Below, piece after piece: positions 1-7,570 of a stretch of DNA of 64,000 bases (within the stretch, counting starts at the first letter, position 1; each line of letters opens with the position of its first letter). Below the pieces are notes generated by a model. The model worked only from the letters and a program-made list of their open reading frames with translations. It was not told the DNA's origin and searched no databases. Source of the stretch: CBDFGS01 sp965247255. GTDB taxonomy: Bacteria; Chloroflexota; Dehalococcoidia; Lucifugimonadales; CAUZJF01. Both the position numbers and the translations under genes were made by a program. The DNA lies in contig CBDFGS010000013.1 of NCBI GenBank assembly GCA_965247255.1, positions 930,001-994,000 on the forward strand. Direction: 5' to 3'.

Positions 1-400
1 CGTAGTCCATGTGCAGCAACTCGCTGATCTGTACCTCCGTGTCGCGGAGCGAGTTCCCGGTCACCTCGCGGAAACCGTTGGCGGATGCGACGTGGTGCTC
101 AAGTATCGTGTTGCCTTGACCGCTGCGGGACAGGGAGTACCTGCGGCTGACGCGGTGTCGCTGCTCGCGGGCGAGAAACTCCAGCTCGACCACCATATCT
201 TGCTGCCCCTGGTGCACTAGCTCCTGAGAGCGCGCTCTCGCCTTGCCCCACAGGGCCCAGGTCATCGCGTCGAGCAACGCCGTCTTCCCGTGGCCGTTGT
301 CGCCGCACAGACATGCCACCCGGAAGCTCTCCATGTCCAATGTGGGAACATTGTCCCGGTAACACATGAAGTTCTTGAGATTAAGCTTGAGGGGAATCAC
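1..400 (-). CDS. SbcC/Rad50-like SMC-family ATPase, N-terminal part (runs off the window)
   Basis: The 133 visible codons form the N-terminal ATPase lobe of an SbcC/Rad50-type nuclease subunit, which with SbcD processes DNA ends and hairpins. An N-terminal strand (PLKLNLKNFMCYRD) leads into the Walker A motif GDNGHGKTALLDA at about residues 37-49. It is followed by the WALWGKAR and VVELEFL segments typical of SbcC. GTG at 398-400 is the first start codon after an in-frame TAG about 27 bases upstream, and no ATG precedes it. The coiled coil, zinc hook and C-terminal ATPase lobe lie beyond base 1. An sbcD partner would be expected nearby but is not visible. The family call is good; the choice between SbcC and another SMC-like ATPase is less sure. 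Confidence 0.8.
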   Translation of the reverse strand, partial: MIPLKLNLKNFMCYRDNVPTLDMESFRVACLCGDNGHGKTALLDAMTWALWGKARARSQELVHQGQQDMVVELEFLAREQRHRVSRRYSLSRSGQGNTILEHHVASANGFREVTGNSLRDTEVQISELLHMDY

Positions 401-533
401 TTGACCCGCCGGCTTTCGAGGACGAGACTACGCATCGCTTTGGTCTGGTGCATGAGCCCCATTTTCATACTTCGAGGTGGCCGAGGCAAGCGTCGGACTA
501 GCACCGATTGCAAGCGAGGGTAATCTTATATGT

Positions 534-1889
534 ATGGCTGCCGTCATCGCCTCTCGACTCTTGAGGCTGGCGAATCTCGGGACACCAACGGGATTCAAGG
601 GGACCTCGTTCCGCCGACCAGTCGGCCTGCTGACGCTGCACTCTGTTGCGTTGCTATCGCTGGCCTGTGCAGGCGAGCCTGACGCCACTCCCGCGGCGGA
701 CCCCGCTCCGGCCACCCCAGAACCTACGGCGAAAAGCGCCATAGTGGCTGAATCGACAGCCGCGGCGCCGCACCTCACACCCTCCAATACGCCGAGTCCT
801 GCCTCAACACCGCAGGAGTGGCTATACACACCGACCGGACCTCCTCCCAAGGTAGACAAGACCATCGCCGGTGTAGACCTCGATAACGTGGTCTTCGACA
901 CCTTCAGAGGCGGGTTCATACCCTTATCCGTCGCAACCGACTCGGCGATCGAAGGGCTACGCGACGTCCTCCAGCCTATATACGAGCCAGTCTATGTGGC
1001 GGCAGGTCGTGGTGAGTGGCTTCGGGACGAGGACCTGGTCGTCGGCTATGCCTCGCAAAGTGGCGCATACGCGTACCCGATCAAGATGCTCAACTATCAC
1101 GAGATAGTGAACGACGTAATAGACGGCGTCCCGGTGCTTGTATCTTACTGCCCTTTGTGTGCCAGCGGCGTCGTGTATAGCCGGGACCTCGACGGCCGGG
1201 TGCTGCTCTTCGGCAACACCAGCGCCCTGTACGAGTCCGACATGGTGATGTACGACCACGAGACAGGCTCGTACTGGTTTCAGGTCCTGGGGGAGGCCAT
1301 CGTTGGCCCGCTGACCGGCAAGCGACTCGAAATGCTGCCCGCCACCAACGTCACCTGGGGCGAGTGGAAGCGCCTGCATCCCGAAACGCAAATCCTCAGC
1401 CGCCGTCAGAGAATTCGCGGCCCGGCCCCTCCATACGAGCGCGATCCATTCGTTGGCTACGGAGCGCAGGTCAGCCTAGAGCAGTTCGCCTTTCCGGTCA
1501 GCCCGGAAAAGCTCGACGACCGGCTGCCATCGGGTGCCAGAGCCTTCGCGGTACAAGTGGGCGAAACCCACAAGGCGTACCATTTATCCAGGGACTCGGA
1601 CTGGCTCTTGAACGACACCCTCGGCGGAAAAGGCATCGTGGTTCTTGCCAGGAAGAAGGGGCCCGCGGCCTTCGCCTACTACCGCGCCTCAGGGGGTCGA
1701 GAGCTTAGCTTCAAGCTCGCCGACGGCGCGGTCCAAGACACGGAAACCGAAAGCACCTGGGACGACGCTGGCCGGGCCGTCTCGGGCCCTCTAGCCGGAA
1801 CCCGGCTCAGCCCTGTGCCTTCGCGTACCAGTTTCTGGTTCTCCCTGGTGGGAGCGCTCCCGGGCATCGAGCTTCACCAACTGGACTAG
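534..1889 (+). CDS. DUF3179 domain lipoprotein with CPLC motif
   Basis: This is a DUF3179-family protein of unknown biochemical role, here probably a lipoprotein exported to the cell surface. A hydrophobic N-terminal stretch ends in LSLAC (an imperfect lipobox), followed by an Ala/Pro/Thr-rich linker of about 60 residues. The DUF3179 core carries the family hallmarks: HEIVNDV, then SYCPLCASGVVY with cysteines in a CxxC arrangement (first Cys codon at 1149-1151), FGNTSALYESDMVMYDHETG, the GPLTGKRLE segment, and a final SFWFSLVGALPG. ATG at 534 is preferred because it sits just before the signal sequence; an in-frame GTG at 477 would add 19 residues. Its paralogue at 48492 carries UGA at the first of these cysteines, so this gene is the internal Cys reference. 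The CxxC suggests redox or metal binding, which is inference. Confidence 0.85.
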   Translation: MAAVIASRLLRLANLGTPTGFKGTSFRRPVGLLTLHSVALLSLACAGEPDATPAADPAPATPEPTAKSAIVAESTAAAPHLTPSNTPSPASTPQEWLYTPTGPPPKVDKTIAGVDLDNVVFDTFRGGFIPLSVATDSAIEGLRDVLQPIYEPVYVAAGRGEWLRDEDLVVGYASQSGAYAYPIKMLNYHEIVNDVIDGVPVLVSYCPLCASGVVYSRDLDGRVLLFGNTSALYESDMVMYDHETGSYWFQVLGEAIVGPLTGKRLEMLPATNVTWGEWKRLHPETQILSRRQRIRGPAPPYERDPFVGYGAQVSLEQFAFPVSPEKLDDRLPSGARAFAVQVGETHKAYHLSRDSDWLLNDTLGGKGIVVLARKKGPAAFAYYRASGGRELSFKLADGAVQDTETESTWDDAGRAVSGPLAGTRLSPVPSRTSFWFSLVGALPGIELHQLD

Positions 1890-2396
1890 CTCCCAATAAT
1901 CGTAAGGGCGCTGCTTGCCGCGCGAAGTCCAACCTCTCACAAGACCCTTTGAGATAGAGCCGTTACTCGAGAACAAACCTTATGTCCGCCAATGCTAACC
2001 GGCCTAGGAAAGTAACTATGCCCAAACGTCGTAGGGGCGCTGCTTGCCGCGCCCACGTCGTTGTTTGGCCGGAGGGAAGGCGCTTACCTGGGAGCGCCCA
2101 CAAAGGAGAACGAGACACGACGCTGCACATCACGACGTAGGGGCGGCCCAGCGTGGCCGCCCGTCTTCGCTGACGGGGAGCGCGCTCACACGGGAGCGCC
2201 CCTACAAAGGAGAACGCGAGACCTGGTCGAAGGACTCTTTCGCCACCGGCTTGAAACGGCCGTGATATTGACACGCACCCTTGTGTCTCGTATCGTCAAA
2301 TCGTCCTGTCCGAGCACTCTGTACCTAGCTCCATGCGTGCGTTCTTCTCCTAGGACGTGGAGCAATAGAGACTCAGCCGCGCGAAAAGAGCCCCCA
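1890..2396. repeat. Gene-free stretch with dispersed GC-rich repeat copies
   Basis: No convincing gene here. The stretch holds partial copies of one GC-rich element. The motif CGTARGGGCGCTGCTTGCCGC appears at 1901-1921 and 2030-2050, and a diverged copy starting CGTAGGGGCGG appears at 2135-2163. The opposite end, GGAGCGCCC(CT)ACAAAGGAGAACG, occurs at 2091-2112 and 2194-2217. The GTAGGGGCG and CGCCCCTAC ends are inverted with respect to each other, so a full unit could fold into a hairpin, as small non-autonomous repeats do. No transposase is nearby. Origin and mobility are unknown. Confidence 0.6.
2268..2296 (+). promoter_or_regulatory. Sigma-70-type promoter upstream of the fatty-acid operon
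   Basis: TTGACA at 2268-2273, 17-nt spacer, TATCGT at 2291-2296. The -35 is perfect and the -10 matches four of six bases. It lies about 100 bases before the GTG of the 121-aa protein that opens the operon. Assigned by pattern only. Confidence 0.45.
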
Positions 2397-2762
2397 GTGC
2401 CAGTCCCGAACACCGTAATTACCGACTACGCTGACGAGCTCATCTCGGTGCCGAGGGCCCATCTCGCCCTGGAGCTACGGCAGGACGATGACGGTATGAA
2501 ACTGCTCCACGACGAAAAGACGCTGGTCGAGTGCCACCTCACTCGCGCGGGCATGGCCACTGCCGGCTACGTAGCCCAGGCGCTTGGCGCCAAGGTACCC
2601 CCTCTGGGCGAGTCGGTCACCGCGAGAGTCTCCACCGGCGTGCTGTTTCGCGCCATCTCAATCGCTTCTCTGGACCTGAGTGTCGAAGAGTCGTTTCAGT
2701 TGCTTGAGCGTTGGCTGGATGAGGCCCAAATGCAGCGCAAGGGTTCAAGCGACGCCACTTAG
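2397..2762 (+). CDS. Uncharacterised 121-aa protein heading the fatty-acid operon
   Basis: I do not recognise this family. The reading frame stays open further upstream, but that part is repeat sequence, so I start at GTG 2397, which follows a purine-rich AAAAGAG. The protein is soluble-looking, with no signal peptide or membrane segment. It has a mixed alpha/beta pattern, a central stretch TLVECHLTRAGMATAGYVAQALG and a C-terminal helix ESFQLLERWLDEAQMQ. A hot-dog-like or small helical regulatory protein is possible but not supported by a motif. It precedes the dehydratase gene by about 100 bases on the same strand and may be co-transcribed with it. Confidence that it is a gene is moderate. 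Confidence 0.5.
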   Translation: MPVPNTVITDYADELISVPRAHLALELRQDDDGMKLLHDEKTLVECHLTRAGMATAGYVAQALGAKVPPLGESVTARVSTGVLFRAISIASLDLSVEESFQLLERWLDEAQMQRKGSSDAT

Positions 2763-2828
2763 GAATCACAAGCCCCGCAGGAAACCTTGTCATGTCGAGG
2801 CCCCTTCCTTCATCCGGCGAGGTGCTTA

Positions 2829-2834
2829 TATAAT
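2829..2834 (+). promoter_or_regulatory. Perfect TATAAT -10 element ahead of the first dehydratase gene
   Basis: TATAAT at 2829-2834 sits 32 bases before the GTG start of the hot-dog dehydratase gene. No convincing -35 hexamer lies 16-18 bases upstream, so this is at best a -10-driven or secondary promoter of the fatty-acid operon. Confidence 0.35.
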
Positions 2835-2865
2835 CGGGCGCATCTCCCGGAGGGAAACATTCTCG

Positions 2866-3270
2866 GTGTCTGTAGACTACTCGCTACTGCAACCCGGACG
2901 AGAGGTCTCACGCAGGACGGTCGACTTGGACCCTGAGACCATCACAGCTTACTTGGAAGCCGTTGGCGACGAATCGCCGCGCCTGAGCCGCGACGGTGGT
3001 GGGGCGCTTGCGCCGGCCATGGCGGTAGCGGCCCTTGGTCTTCGCGGCGTCCTCGAAGAACTCGCCATCCCCGGGGGCGCCGTACACGGGGGACAGGAGC
3101 TGACATTCGACCGCGCCGTTCCGATTGGTGAGACGCTGCAATGCAGCGGCACGGTCCTCCAGAACTCCGTGCGCCGAGCATGGCGATTCCTGGTCATACA
3201 AGTGGAAGCTACGGACGGTCGCGGTCGCAAGGTCATGAGCGGTAAGACGACCATCATGCTGCCCGCATGA
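2866..3270 (+). CDS. FAS1-type hot-dog dehydratase-like subunit (HadA-like)
   Basis: A 134-aa single hot-dog-fold protein resembling the N-terminal FAS1-like dehydratase domain seen in MaoC-type (3R)-hydroxyacyl-ACP dehydratases and in the mycobacterial HadA subunit. Visible features are an N-terminal DYSLLQPGREVS strand, AYLEAVGDESP in the position of the family's AxxxGDxxP loop, VHGGQELTFDRAVPIGE matching the conserved HGxQxFxFxRPIxxGD segment, and a terminal SGKTTIMLPA. The catalytic Asp/His pair of MaoC is absent, as expected for the non-catalytic partner. GTG at 2866 follows GGAGG by about 11 bases. The complete MaoC protein starts 34 bases downstream, so the two probably form a HadAB-like heterodimer dehydrating 3-hydroxyacyl-ACP (or -CoA). 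The heterodimer is inference. Confidence 0.75.
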   Translation: MSVDYSLLQPGREVSRRTVDLDPETITAYLEAVGDESPRLSRDGGGALAPAMAVAALGLRGVLEELAIPGGAVHGGQELTFDRAVPIGETLQCSGTVLQNSVRRAWRFLVIQVEATDGRGRKVMSGKTTIMLPA

Positions 3271-3304
3271 GGACGGTTAGAGTGGTTGAGGCGCATCGGC
3301 GAAA

Positions 3305-3727
3305 ATGATCGAACAAGTCAAAGAGGGTGACTCAATACCCACAGTCCAGAGGTCCATCACACAGGAGAGGATAAATAGCTACGCAGCAGCCTCCGGCGAC
3401 TTCAACCCCGTGCACGTGGACGCAGAGTTTGCCGCGAAGTCACGGTTCGGCGGCACCATCGCCCATGGGATGCTGGTGGCCGCGACTCTGTCTGAGGCGA
3501 TGACGGCGGCCTTCTCAATCAATTGGCTGGAAAGCGGCCGCTTGAAGCTCCGGTTCAAGAGCCCCGTCTACCCTGGCGATACCGTAACAGCCCTCGGCAA
3601 CGTAGAGCGCATCACCGAACGAGACGGGGCGAGACACGTGGTATGCTCGGTCAGCGTGCGAAGACAGAACGGCGAGGAAGCCATCAAAGGGGATGCCTCT
3701 GTCATCATCCCCGGCGTAGTGGACTAG
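3305..3727 (+). CDS. MaoC-family (R)-hydroxyacyl dehydratase (HadB-like)
   Basis: A 140-aa hot-dog protein with the MaoC/(R)-hydratase 2 signature. The loop AAASGDFNPVHVDAEFA supplies the catalytic Asp and His (GDFNPVH, about residues 34-40). It is followed by FGGTIAHGMLVAA, which forms the central helix, and FKSPVYPGDTV. It would catalyse reversible dehydration of (3R)-hydroxyacyl-ACP/CoA to trans-2-enoyl thioester. The gene lies between the HadA-like subunit and plsX, and fabG and fabL follow, so a role as the dehydratase of type II fatty-acid synthesis fits; no fabZ is visible here. ATG at 3305 is preceded by few purines. Confidence 0.88.
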   Translation: MIEQVKEGDSIPTVQRSITQERINSYAAASGDFNPVHVDAEFAAKSRFGGTIAHGMLVAATLSEAMTAAFSINWLESGRLKLRFKSPVYPGDTVTALGNVERITERDGARHVVCSVSVRRQNGEEAIKGDASVIIPGVVD

Positions 3728-3743
3728 CAGGAGTAAGAAAAAC

Positions 3744-4766
3744 TTGACCGGGGGAAATAAACAGCAGCCCGTCCGCGTCGCGGTGGACGCTATGGGCGGG
3801 GACTACGCGCCTCAAGAGATAGTCTCCGGCGCCATCGACGCCGCCAGGGAGCTGGGAGTGAAGATCGGCCTGGTAGGCGATCCGCCGGTGATCGAGAGCG
3901 AGCTCGCCCGGCACGACGTATCCGGCCTGCACATCGAGGTGACGCCGTCGGACGGGGTAATCGGGGAGGGGGACCAACCTGCACGGGCGCTCCGGCAAAA
4001 ACCGCGCGCTTCGATCGTCGTCTCCACGGGACTCGTGAAGAAGGGCCTGGCGGACGCTTCGGTCACCATGGGTTCGACCGGCGCGGCGATGGCGACCGCC
4101 GCGGTGGTGCTGGGAGTGTTCGACGGAATCGACCGGCCCGCTCTGGGAGGCCCCATAGTAGGCCTCGCGCCGCACACCGTGATCCTGGACCTCGGGACCA
4201 ACGTGGACTGCCGTCCATCTCAGCTCCTCAGCTTCGGCGTCATTGGAGCGGTCTTCGCCAGACAGTTCTGGCAGATCGAGAGCCCGCGAGTGGCACTGCT
4301 AAGTGTCGGCGCCGAAGCTGGCAAGGGCAACCGGCAAGTCAAGGAGGCGACCGAGCTACTCTCTGCAAGCGGACTGAACTTCATTGGAAACCTTGAGGCC
4401 AACGAACTCCCGTACGACAAGGCCGACGTCGCAGTCTGCGATGGGTTTGTCGGCAACATTGTCATGAAGCTGACGGAGGGCCTCGGGAGCGCGATTTCAG
4501 AACGGGTCCAGGCGAGCCTCGATGAAAAGCTTGGGAGCGCGGAGGTGGCGGCTCTGGCCTCAGAGATCTACGAGGTAAACAACGTCACCGAGACCTGGGG
4601 CGGGGGGCCCCTGCTGGGCGTAAACGGTGTCAGCGTTGTCGGCCACGGTCGCGCCAAGGCGGACTCCGTTAAGAGGGCCATCGGCACGGCCAAACAGGCC
4701 GTGGACGTCGATTTCGTGCCCGCCCTAAGCGAGGAGCTGGCGCGCCTCAACGCGGCCGGCCAATAA
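3744..4766 (+). CDS. plsX: Phosphate acyltransferase PlsX
   Basis: PlsX converts acyl-ACP and phosphate to acyl-phosphate, the donor for PlsY in phosphatidic acid synthesis, at the cytoplasmic face of the membrane. The 340-aa length is normal. Family marks are VAVDAMGGDYAPQEIVSGA at the N-terminus, MGSTGAAMA, the LDLGTNVDCRP segment, VALLSVGAEAGKGN and VCDGFVGNIVMKLTEG near residue 230. The start is TTG at 3744 with AGGAG about 10 bases upstream; no ATG is available in the conserved N-terminus. It begins 16 bases after the MaoC stop and is followed 40 bases later by fabG. That is the classical plsX-fab arrangement, here with hot-dog dehydratases in place of fabD/fabH. Confidence 0.95.
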   Translation: MTGGNKQQPVRVAVDAMGGDYAPQEIVSGAIDAARELGVKIGLVGDPPVIESELARHDVSGLHIEVTPSDGVIGEGDQPARALRQKPRASIVVSTGLVKKGLADASVTMGSTGAAMATAAVVLGVFDGIDRPALGGPIVGLAPHTVILDLGTNVDCRPSQLLSFGVIGAVFARQFWQIESPRVALLSVGAEAGKGNRQVKEATELLSASGLNFIGNLEANELPYDKADVAVCDGFVGNIVMKLTEGLGSAISERVQASLDEKLGSAEVAALASEIYEVNNVTETWGGGPLLGVNGVSVVGHGRAKADSVKRAIGTAKQAVDVDFVPALSEELARLNAAGQ

Positions 4767-4806
4767 GCGGACTCTAGCTAACTGCGGTACGTAAGGAGCC
4801 ACACCT

Positions 4807-5559
4807 TTGGCGAAATCGACGATCGAAGGCAAGACGGCACTCGTAACAGGGGCATCCAAGGGAATCGGGCGCGCGATAGCCCTCAGGCTCGCCGAGAGCG
4901 GTGCTAAGGTAGCCGTCAACTACAACTCGTCTGCCGACGCCGCCTCTGAGGTGGCGCAATCCATAATCGACGGCGGGGGCGAAGCCATGGCGGTCCACGC
5001 CGACATCTCCGACCTGAAACAGGTAACCGCAATGATTGAGCAGGTCAGCGAGAAGCTGGGGGACGTCGATGTCCTCGTCAACAACGCGGGGATCATTCGC
5101 GACCAGCTTCTCGTCCGCATGTCCGACGATTCGTGGGACCAGGTCATATCGGTGAACCTCAACGGGACCTTCTACTGCACCCGAGCCGTACTGAGAAAGA
5201 TGATGAGCAACCGGTGGGGCAGAGTAATCAACATCGGCTCGGTTGTCGGCCTCAGGGGAAACCCTGCTCAGACAAACTACACGGCCGCCAAGGCGGCGGT
5301 GATCGGGTTCACTAAGGCGCTCGCGAAAGAGGTCGCTACGCGGAACATCACCGCCAACGTGGTAACGCCGGGTTACTTCGAGACAGAGACGACCTCGATC
5401 CTGACTCAAAAACAGAAAGACCACTGGGAGAGCCTCATCCCGCAAGGGCGTTTCGGCGAGGTCGACGACGTGGCCCACATGGTGGCGTTCCTGGCCGACG
5501 AGAAGGCCAAGTACATCACCGGCCAGGTGATCAGCGTCGACGGCGGCCTGGCCGTATAG
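4807..5559 (+). CDS. fabG: 3-oxoacyl-[acyl-carrier-protein] reductase FabG
   Basis: A 250-aa short-chain dehydrogenase that reduces 3-oxoacyl-ACP with NADPH. The Rossmann motif TGASKGIGRAIA is at about residues 15-26, NNAG at about 90, the catalytic Ser in NIGSVVG, and Tyr/Lys in NYTAAKAAV at about 157. The C-terminus ITGQVISVDGGLAV is typical of FabG. It starts at TTG 4807, with GGAG 8 bases upstream. It lies 40 bases after plsX and is followed by fabL, so the operon supplies reduction, dehydration and enoyl reduction steps. The assignment to FabG over other SDRs rests partly on the plsX neighbourhood. Confidence 0.9.
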   Translation: MAKSTIEGKTALVTGASKGIGRAIALRLAESGAKVAVNYNSSADAASEVAQSIIDGGGEAMAVHADISDLKQVTAMIEQVSEKLGDVDVLVNNAGIIRDQLLVRMSDDSWDQVISVNLNGTFYCTRAVLRKMMSNRWGRVINIGSVVGLRGNPAQTNYTAAKAAVIGFTKALAKEVATRNITANVVTPGYFETETTSILTQKQKDHWESLIPQGRFGEVDDVAHMVAFLADEKAKYITGQVISVDGGLAV

Positions 5560-5632
5560 CGGTGCCTTTGCACCCGTCGAACAGCTTCCCCTGGTGCGTC
5601 ATGAAACAACTTGTGTCACAAGGCGGCTAATC

Positions 5633-6394
5633 ATGTCCTTCAAAGGCAAGGTCGCGCTGGTCACGGGTGGGTCGCGGGGCATAGGCAAGTCCATCGCCCT
5701 GGAGCTCGCCCGCCGCGGCGCCGATATCGCCTTCAACTACCTCCGCAGCCACGAGGCCGCGTCGCAAACTCAGCTCGAGATCGAGGACCTGGGCGTGCGA
5801 TGCCTTCGTGTCCAGGCCCACCTTGGCGACTCAGAGAAGATCAGCCACCTCTTCTCCAAGGTGGCACAAGAATTCTCTCAGCTAGACATCCTCGTAAACA
5901 ACGCCGCTTCGGGTGTACAGCGACCGGCGTTGGAGCTGGAGGAGAAGCACTGGGACTGGACGATGAACGTCAACGCCAGAGCGCCGTGGCGCTGCGCTGT
6001 CGAGGCCGCCAGGCTGATGCCCCAGGGGGGAAGCGTCGTCAATATCTCGAGTCTAGGATCGCAGCGGGTGCTTCCGTACTACTTCTCCGTCGGGACGTCC
6101 AAGGCCGCGCTCGAGGCGTTGACGCGCTACCTCGCAGTCGAGCTGGCGCCGATGGGGATATCGGTCAACGCGGTCTCGGCCGGCTACGTCGCAACGGACG
6201 CGCTCGAGAGCTTTCCGAACCAGGACGAGATGCGGTCCGCTAGCGAGAACACCCTACTGAATCGTGCGGTCTCGGGTGAGGATGTCGCCGCAGTGGTGGC
6301 TTTCCTCTGCAGCGAAGAGGCCGAGATGATACGGGGGCAGGTGGTCGTGGTAGACGGAGGAGCGTCACTCAGCCCTGGCCAGGTCGTGCTCTAG
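5633..6394 (+). CDS. fabL: Enoyl-ACP reductase of the FabL type
   Basis: A 253-aa SDR-fold protein closely resembling Bacillus subtilis FabL (YgaA), the NADPH-dependent enoyl-ACP reductase III. Diagnostic stretches are TGGSRGIGKSIALELARRGAD, NNAASGVQRP, LEEKHWDWTMNVNA, SSLGSQRVLPYYFSVGTSKAALEAL, EMIRGQVVVVDGG. The WDWTMNVN and LALTRYLAVEL-like segments separate it from FabG. ATG 5633 is chosen over an upstream ATG at 5594 because homology begins at SFKGKVALV and GGCGG lies upstream. It ends convergently with ygfZ; the two stop codons overlap in the sequence CTAG at 6391-6394. It completes the elongation cycle encoded from 2866. Confidence 0.87.
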   Translation: MSFKGKVALVTGGSRGIGKSIALELARRGADIAFNYLRSHEAASQTQLEIEDLGVRCLRVQAHLGDSEKISHLFSKVAQEFSQLDILVNNAASGVQRPALELEEKHWDWTMNVNARAPWRCAVEAARLMPQGGSVVNISSLGSQRVLPYYFSVGTSKAALEALTRYLAVELAPMGISVNAVSAGYVATDALESFPNQDEMRSASENTLLNRAVSGEDVAAVVAFLCSEEAEMIRGQVVVVDGGASLSPGQVVL

Positions 6395-7500
6395 CTACCG
6401 GCGCTCACGACCTCGACCGGCGCTTCGCCACCATCGGTTTCGACAGACAGCACTGTGCCGTCTTCCGACTGGGCCTTTCTGACGTACCCCAAGCCTACGC
6501 CGCCCGTGAGATGTAACGCCGCCGCGGAAGTGACGGCTCCGACCTGCTTCCCGTCATCGAACAGCCTTGCGCCCTGGGATACAGAAGCATCCAGTCCCCA
6601 CCGCAGGCCGACCAGGCGCTTCGACACCTTCTGGTACGTGTTGAGGCGCGTCACTACCTCCTGGCCAACGTAGCAGCCCTTGGTGAAGCTTATAAACTCC
6701 ATTAGGCCCGCCTCGAGAGGGTTGAAGTCCTCGGTCAGCTCCCTGCCGGAGACCGGTACCTCGTGCCCGATTCGAACGGCCTCCACCGCTTCGGCTCCAG
6801 CCTCCGTTATGCCGTCCTCTTCCCCTTGCTCGAGAAGCCTCTCCCTCAGGCGGGGCGCTTCGGACGTTGCGACTATGAGGTCGAACGCCGGGACTCCGGC
6901 GAAGTCGGTCCTGACCATCAGGGCGCCGACTCCGAATACCGCAGTCTGCACCGAGCTGAAACGGTCCATGCTCGCAGGGTTATCGCCGGTAACGCGAGCA
7001 ACAGTGGAAGCCGCCCCCGGCCCAACCACCGATATTGCTGCCGTCTCCTCAGTCACGTCCTCTACATGGATATCCTCGGCGAACGTGTAGAAATCGATCC
7101 ACTCGGCGACCTTGGCGCGATTGTGCGCCGCGGTCAGGACCAGAAGTTCTTTCTTCCCCCTCTCCCTACTACGGGAGAGAGCCGGGGTGAGGGTGTCCTC
7201 TTCGAGGCTGAGCACCACCAGCAGGTCGACGATTCGGCCCTTGTTGGAGGTCAATACCGTCGCAGCTCCCGTACCGGGCTGCAACGGTTCCAGATCGTTG
7301 GTGGATAGGCGCTGCAACAGGTCCAGGGCATCGTCGCCGGTCAAGCGTAGGCGGCCCACGTCACTCCGGTCAACCAGGGCGACACCTTTCGTTAACGCGC
7401 CATACTGTTGGGCTACGGCGGAGTCGGAAGCCTCATCCCCGCCGCGAGTGCCCGGGCGCGGCTCCTGCTCGGGAGACTGTGCCACGGGTCCCTGCCGCAT
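6391..7500 (-). CDS. ygfZ: YgfZ/GcvT-family folate-binding protein
   Basis: A tetrahydrofolate-binding, GcvT-related protein (CAF17/YgfZ) that supports assembly or repair of some Fe-S enzymes. The signature KGCYVGQE is present as FTKGCYVGQEVVTRLN near residue 250, with the GcvT-like N-terminal fold (VDRSDVGRLRLTGDDALDLLQRLSTND) and a C-terminal beta-barrel. ATG 7500 has AGGAGG 4 bases upstream. An odd insertion, residues about 101-117 (LTPALSRSRERG), is encoded by a palindromic repeat at 7156-7196 and sits in a surface loop, leaving the frame open. The IscA-type gene lies just upstream on the same strand but is separated by a terminator, so they are functionally linked but probably transcribed separately. 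Confidence 0.9.
   Translation of the reverse strand: MRQGPVAQSPEQEPRPGTRGGDEASDSAVAQQYGALTKGVALVDRSDVGRLRLTGDDALDLLQRLSTNDLEPLQPGTGAATVLTSNKGRIVDLLVVLSLEEDTLTPALSRSRERGKKELLVLTAAHNRAKVAEWIDFYTFAEDIHVEDVTEETAAISVVGPGAASTVARVTGDNPASMDRFSSVQTAVFGVGALMVRTDFAGVPAFDLIVATSEAPRLRERLLEQGEEDGITEAGAEAVEAVRIGHEVPVSGRELTEDFNPLEAGLMEFISFTKGCYVGQEVVTRLNTYQKVSKRLVGLRWGLDASVSQGARLFDDGKQVGAVTSAAALHLTGGVGLGYVRKAQSEDGTVLSVETDGGEAPVEVVSAGS
7156..7196. repeat. Palindromic repeat inserted in frame inside ygfZ
   Basis: CCCCTCTCCC, a short loop, then GGGAGAGAGCCGGGGTGAGGG. This is the common dispersed bacterial repeat whose translation reads LTPALSRxRERG. A related copy lies between genes at 9762-9803. The element is a partial hairpin of about 41 bases and encodes an extra loop in YgfZ. 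Confidence 0.7.
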
Positions 7501-7513
7501 ATATCCTCCTAAG

Positions 7514-7542
7514 AAAAACACGCCTCTGTCATTCGAGGCGTG
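7514..7542 (-). terminator. Intrinsic terminator after the IscA-type gene
   Basis: On the minus strand CACGCCTC, an 8-nt loop, GAGGCGTG, followed directly by TTTTT (plus-strand A-run 7514-7518). It lies between the erpA-like stop and the ygfZ start, with the ygfZ Shine-Dalgarno immediately after the T-run. Confidence 0.8.
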
Positions 7543-7570
7543 CTAAAGGCCAAAGGGAAAGCCGTGGGGG

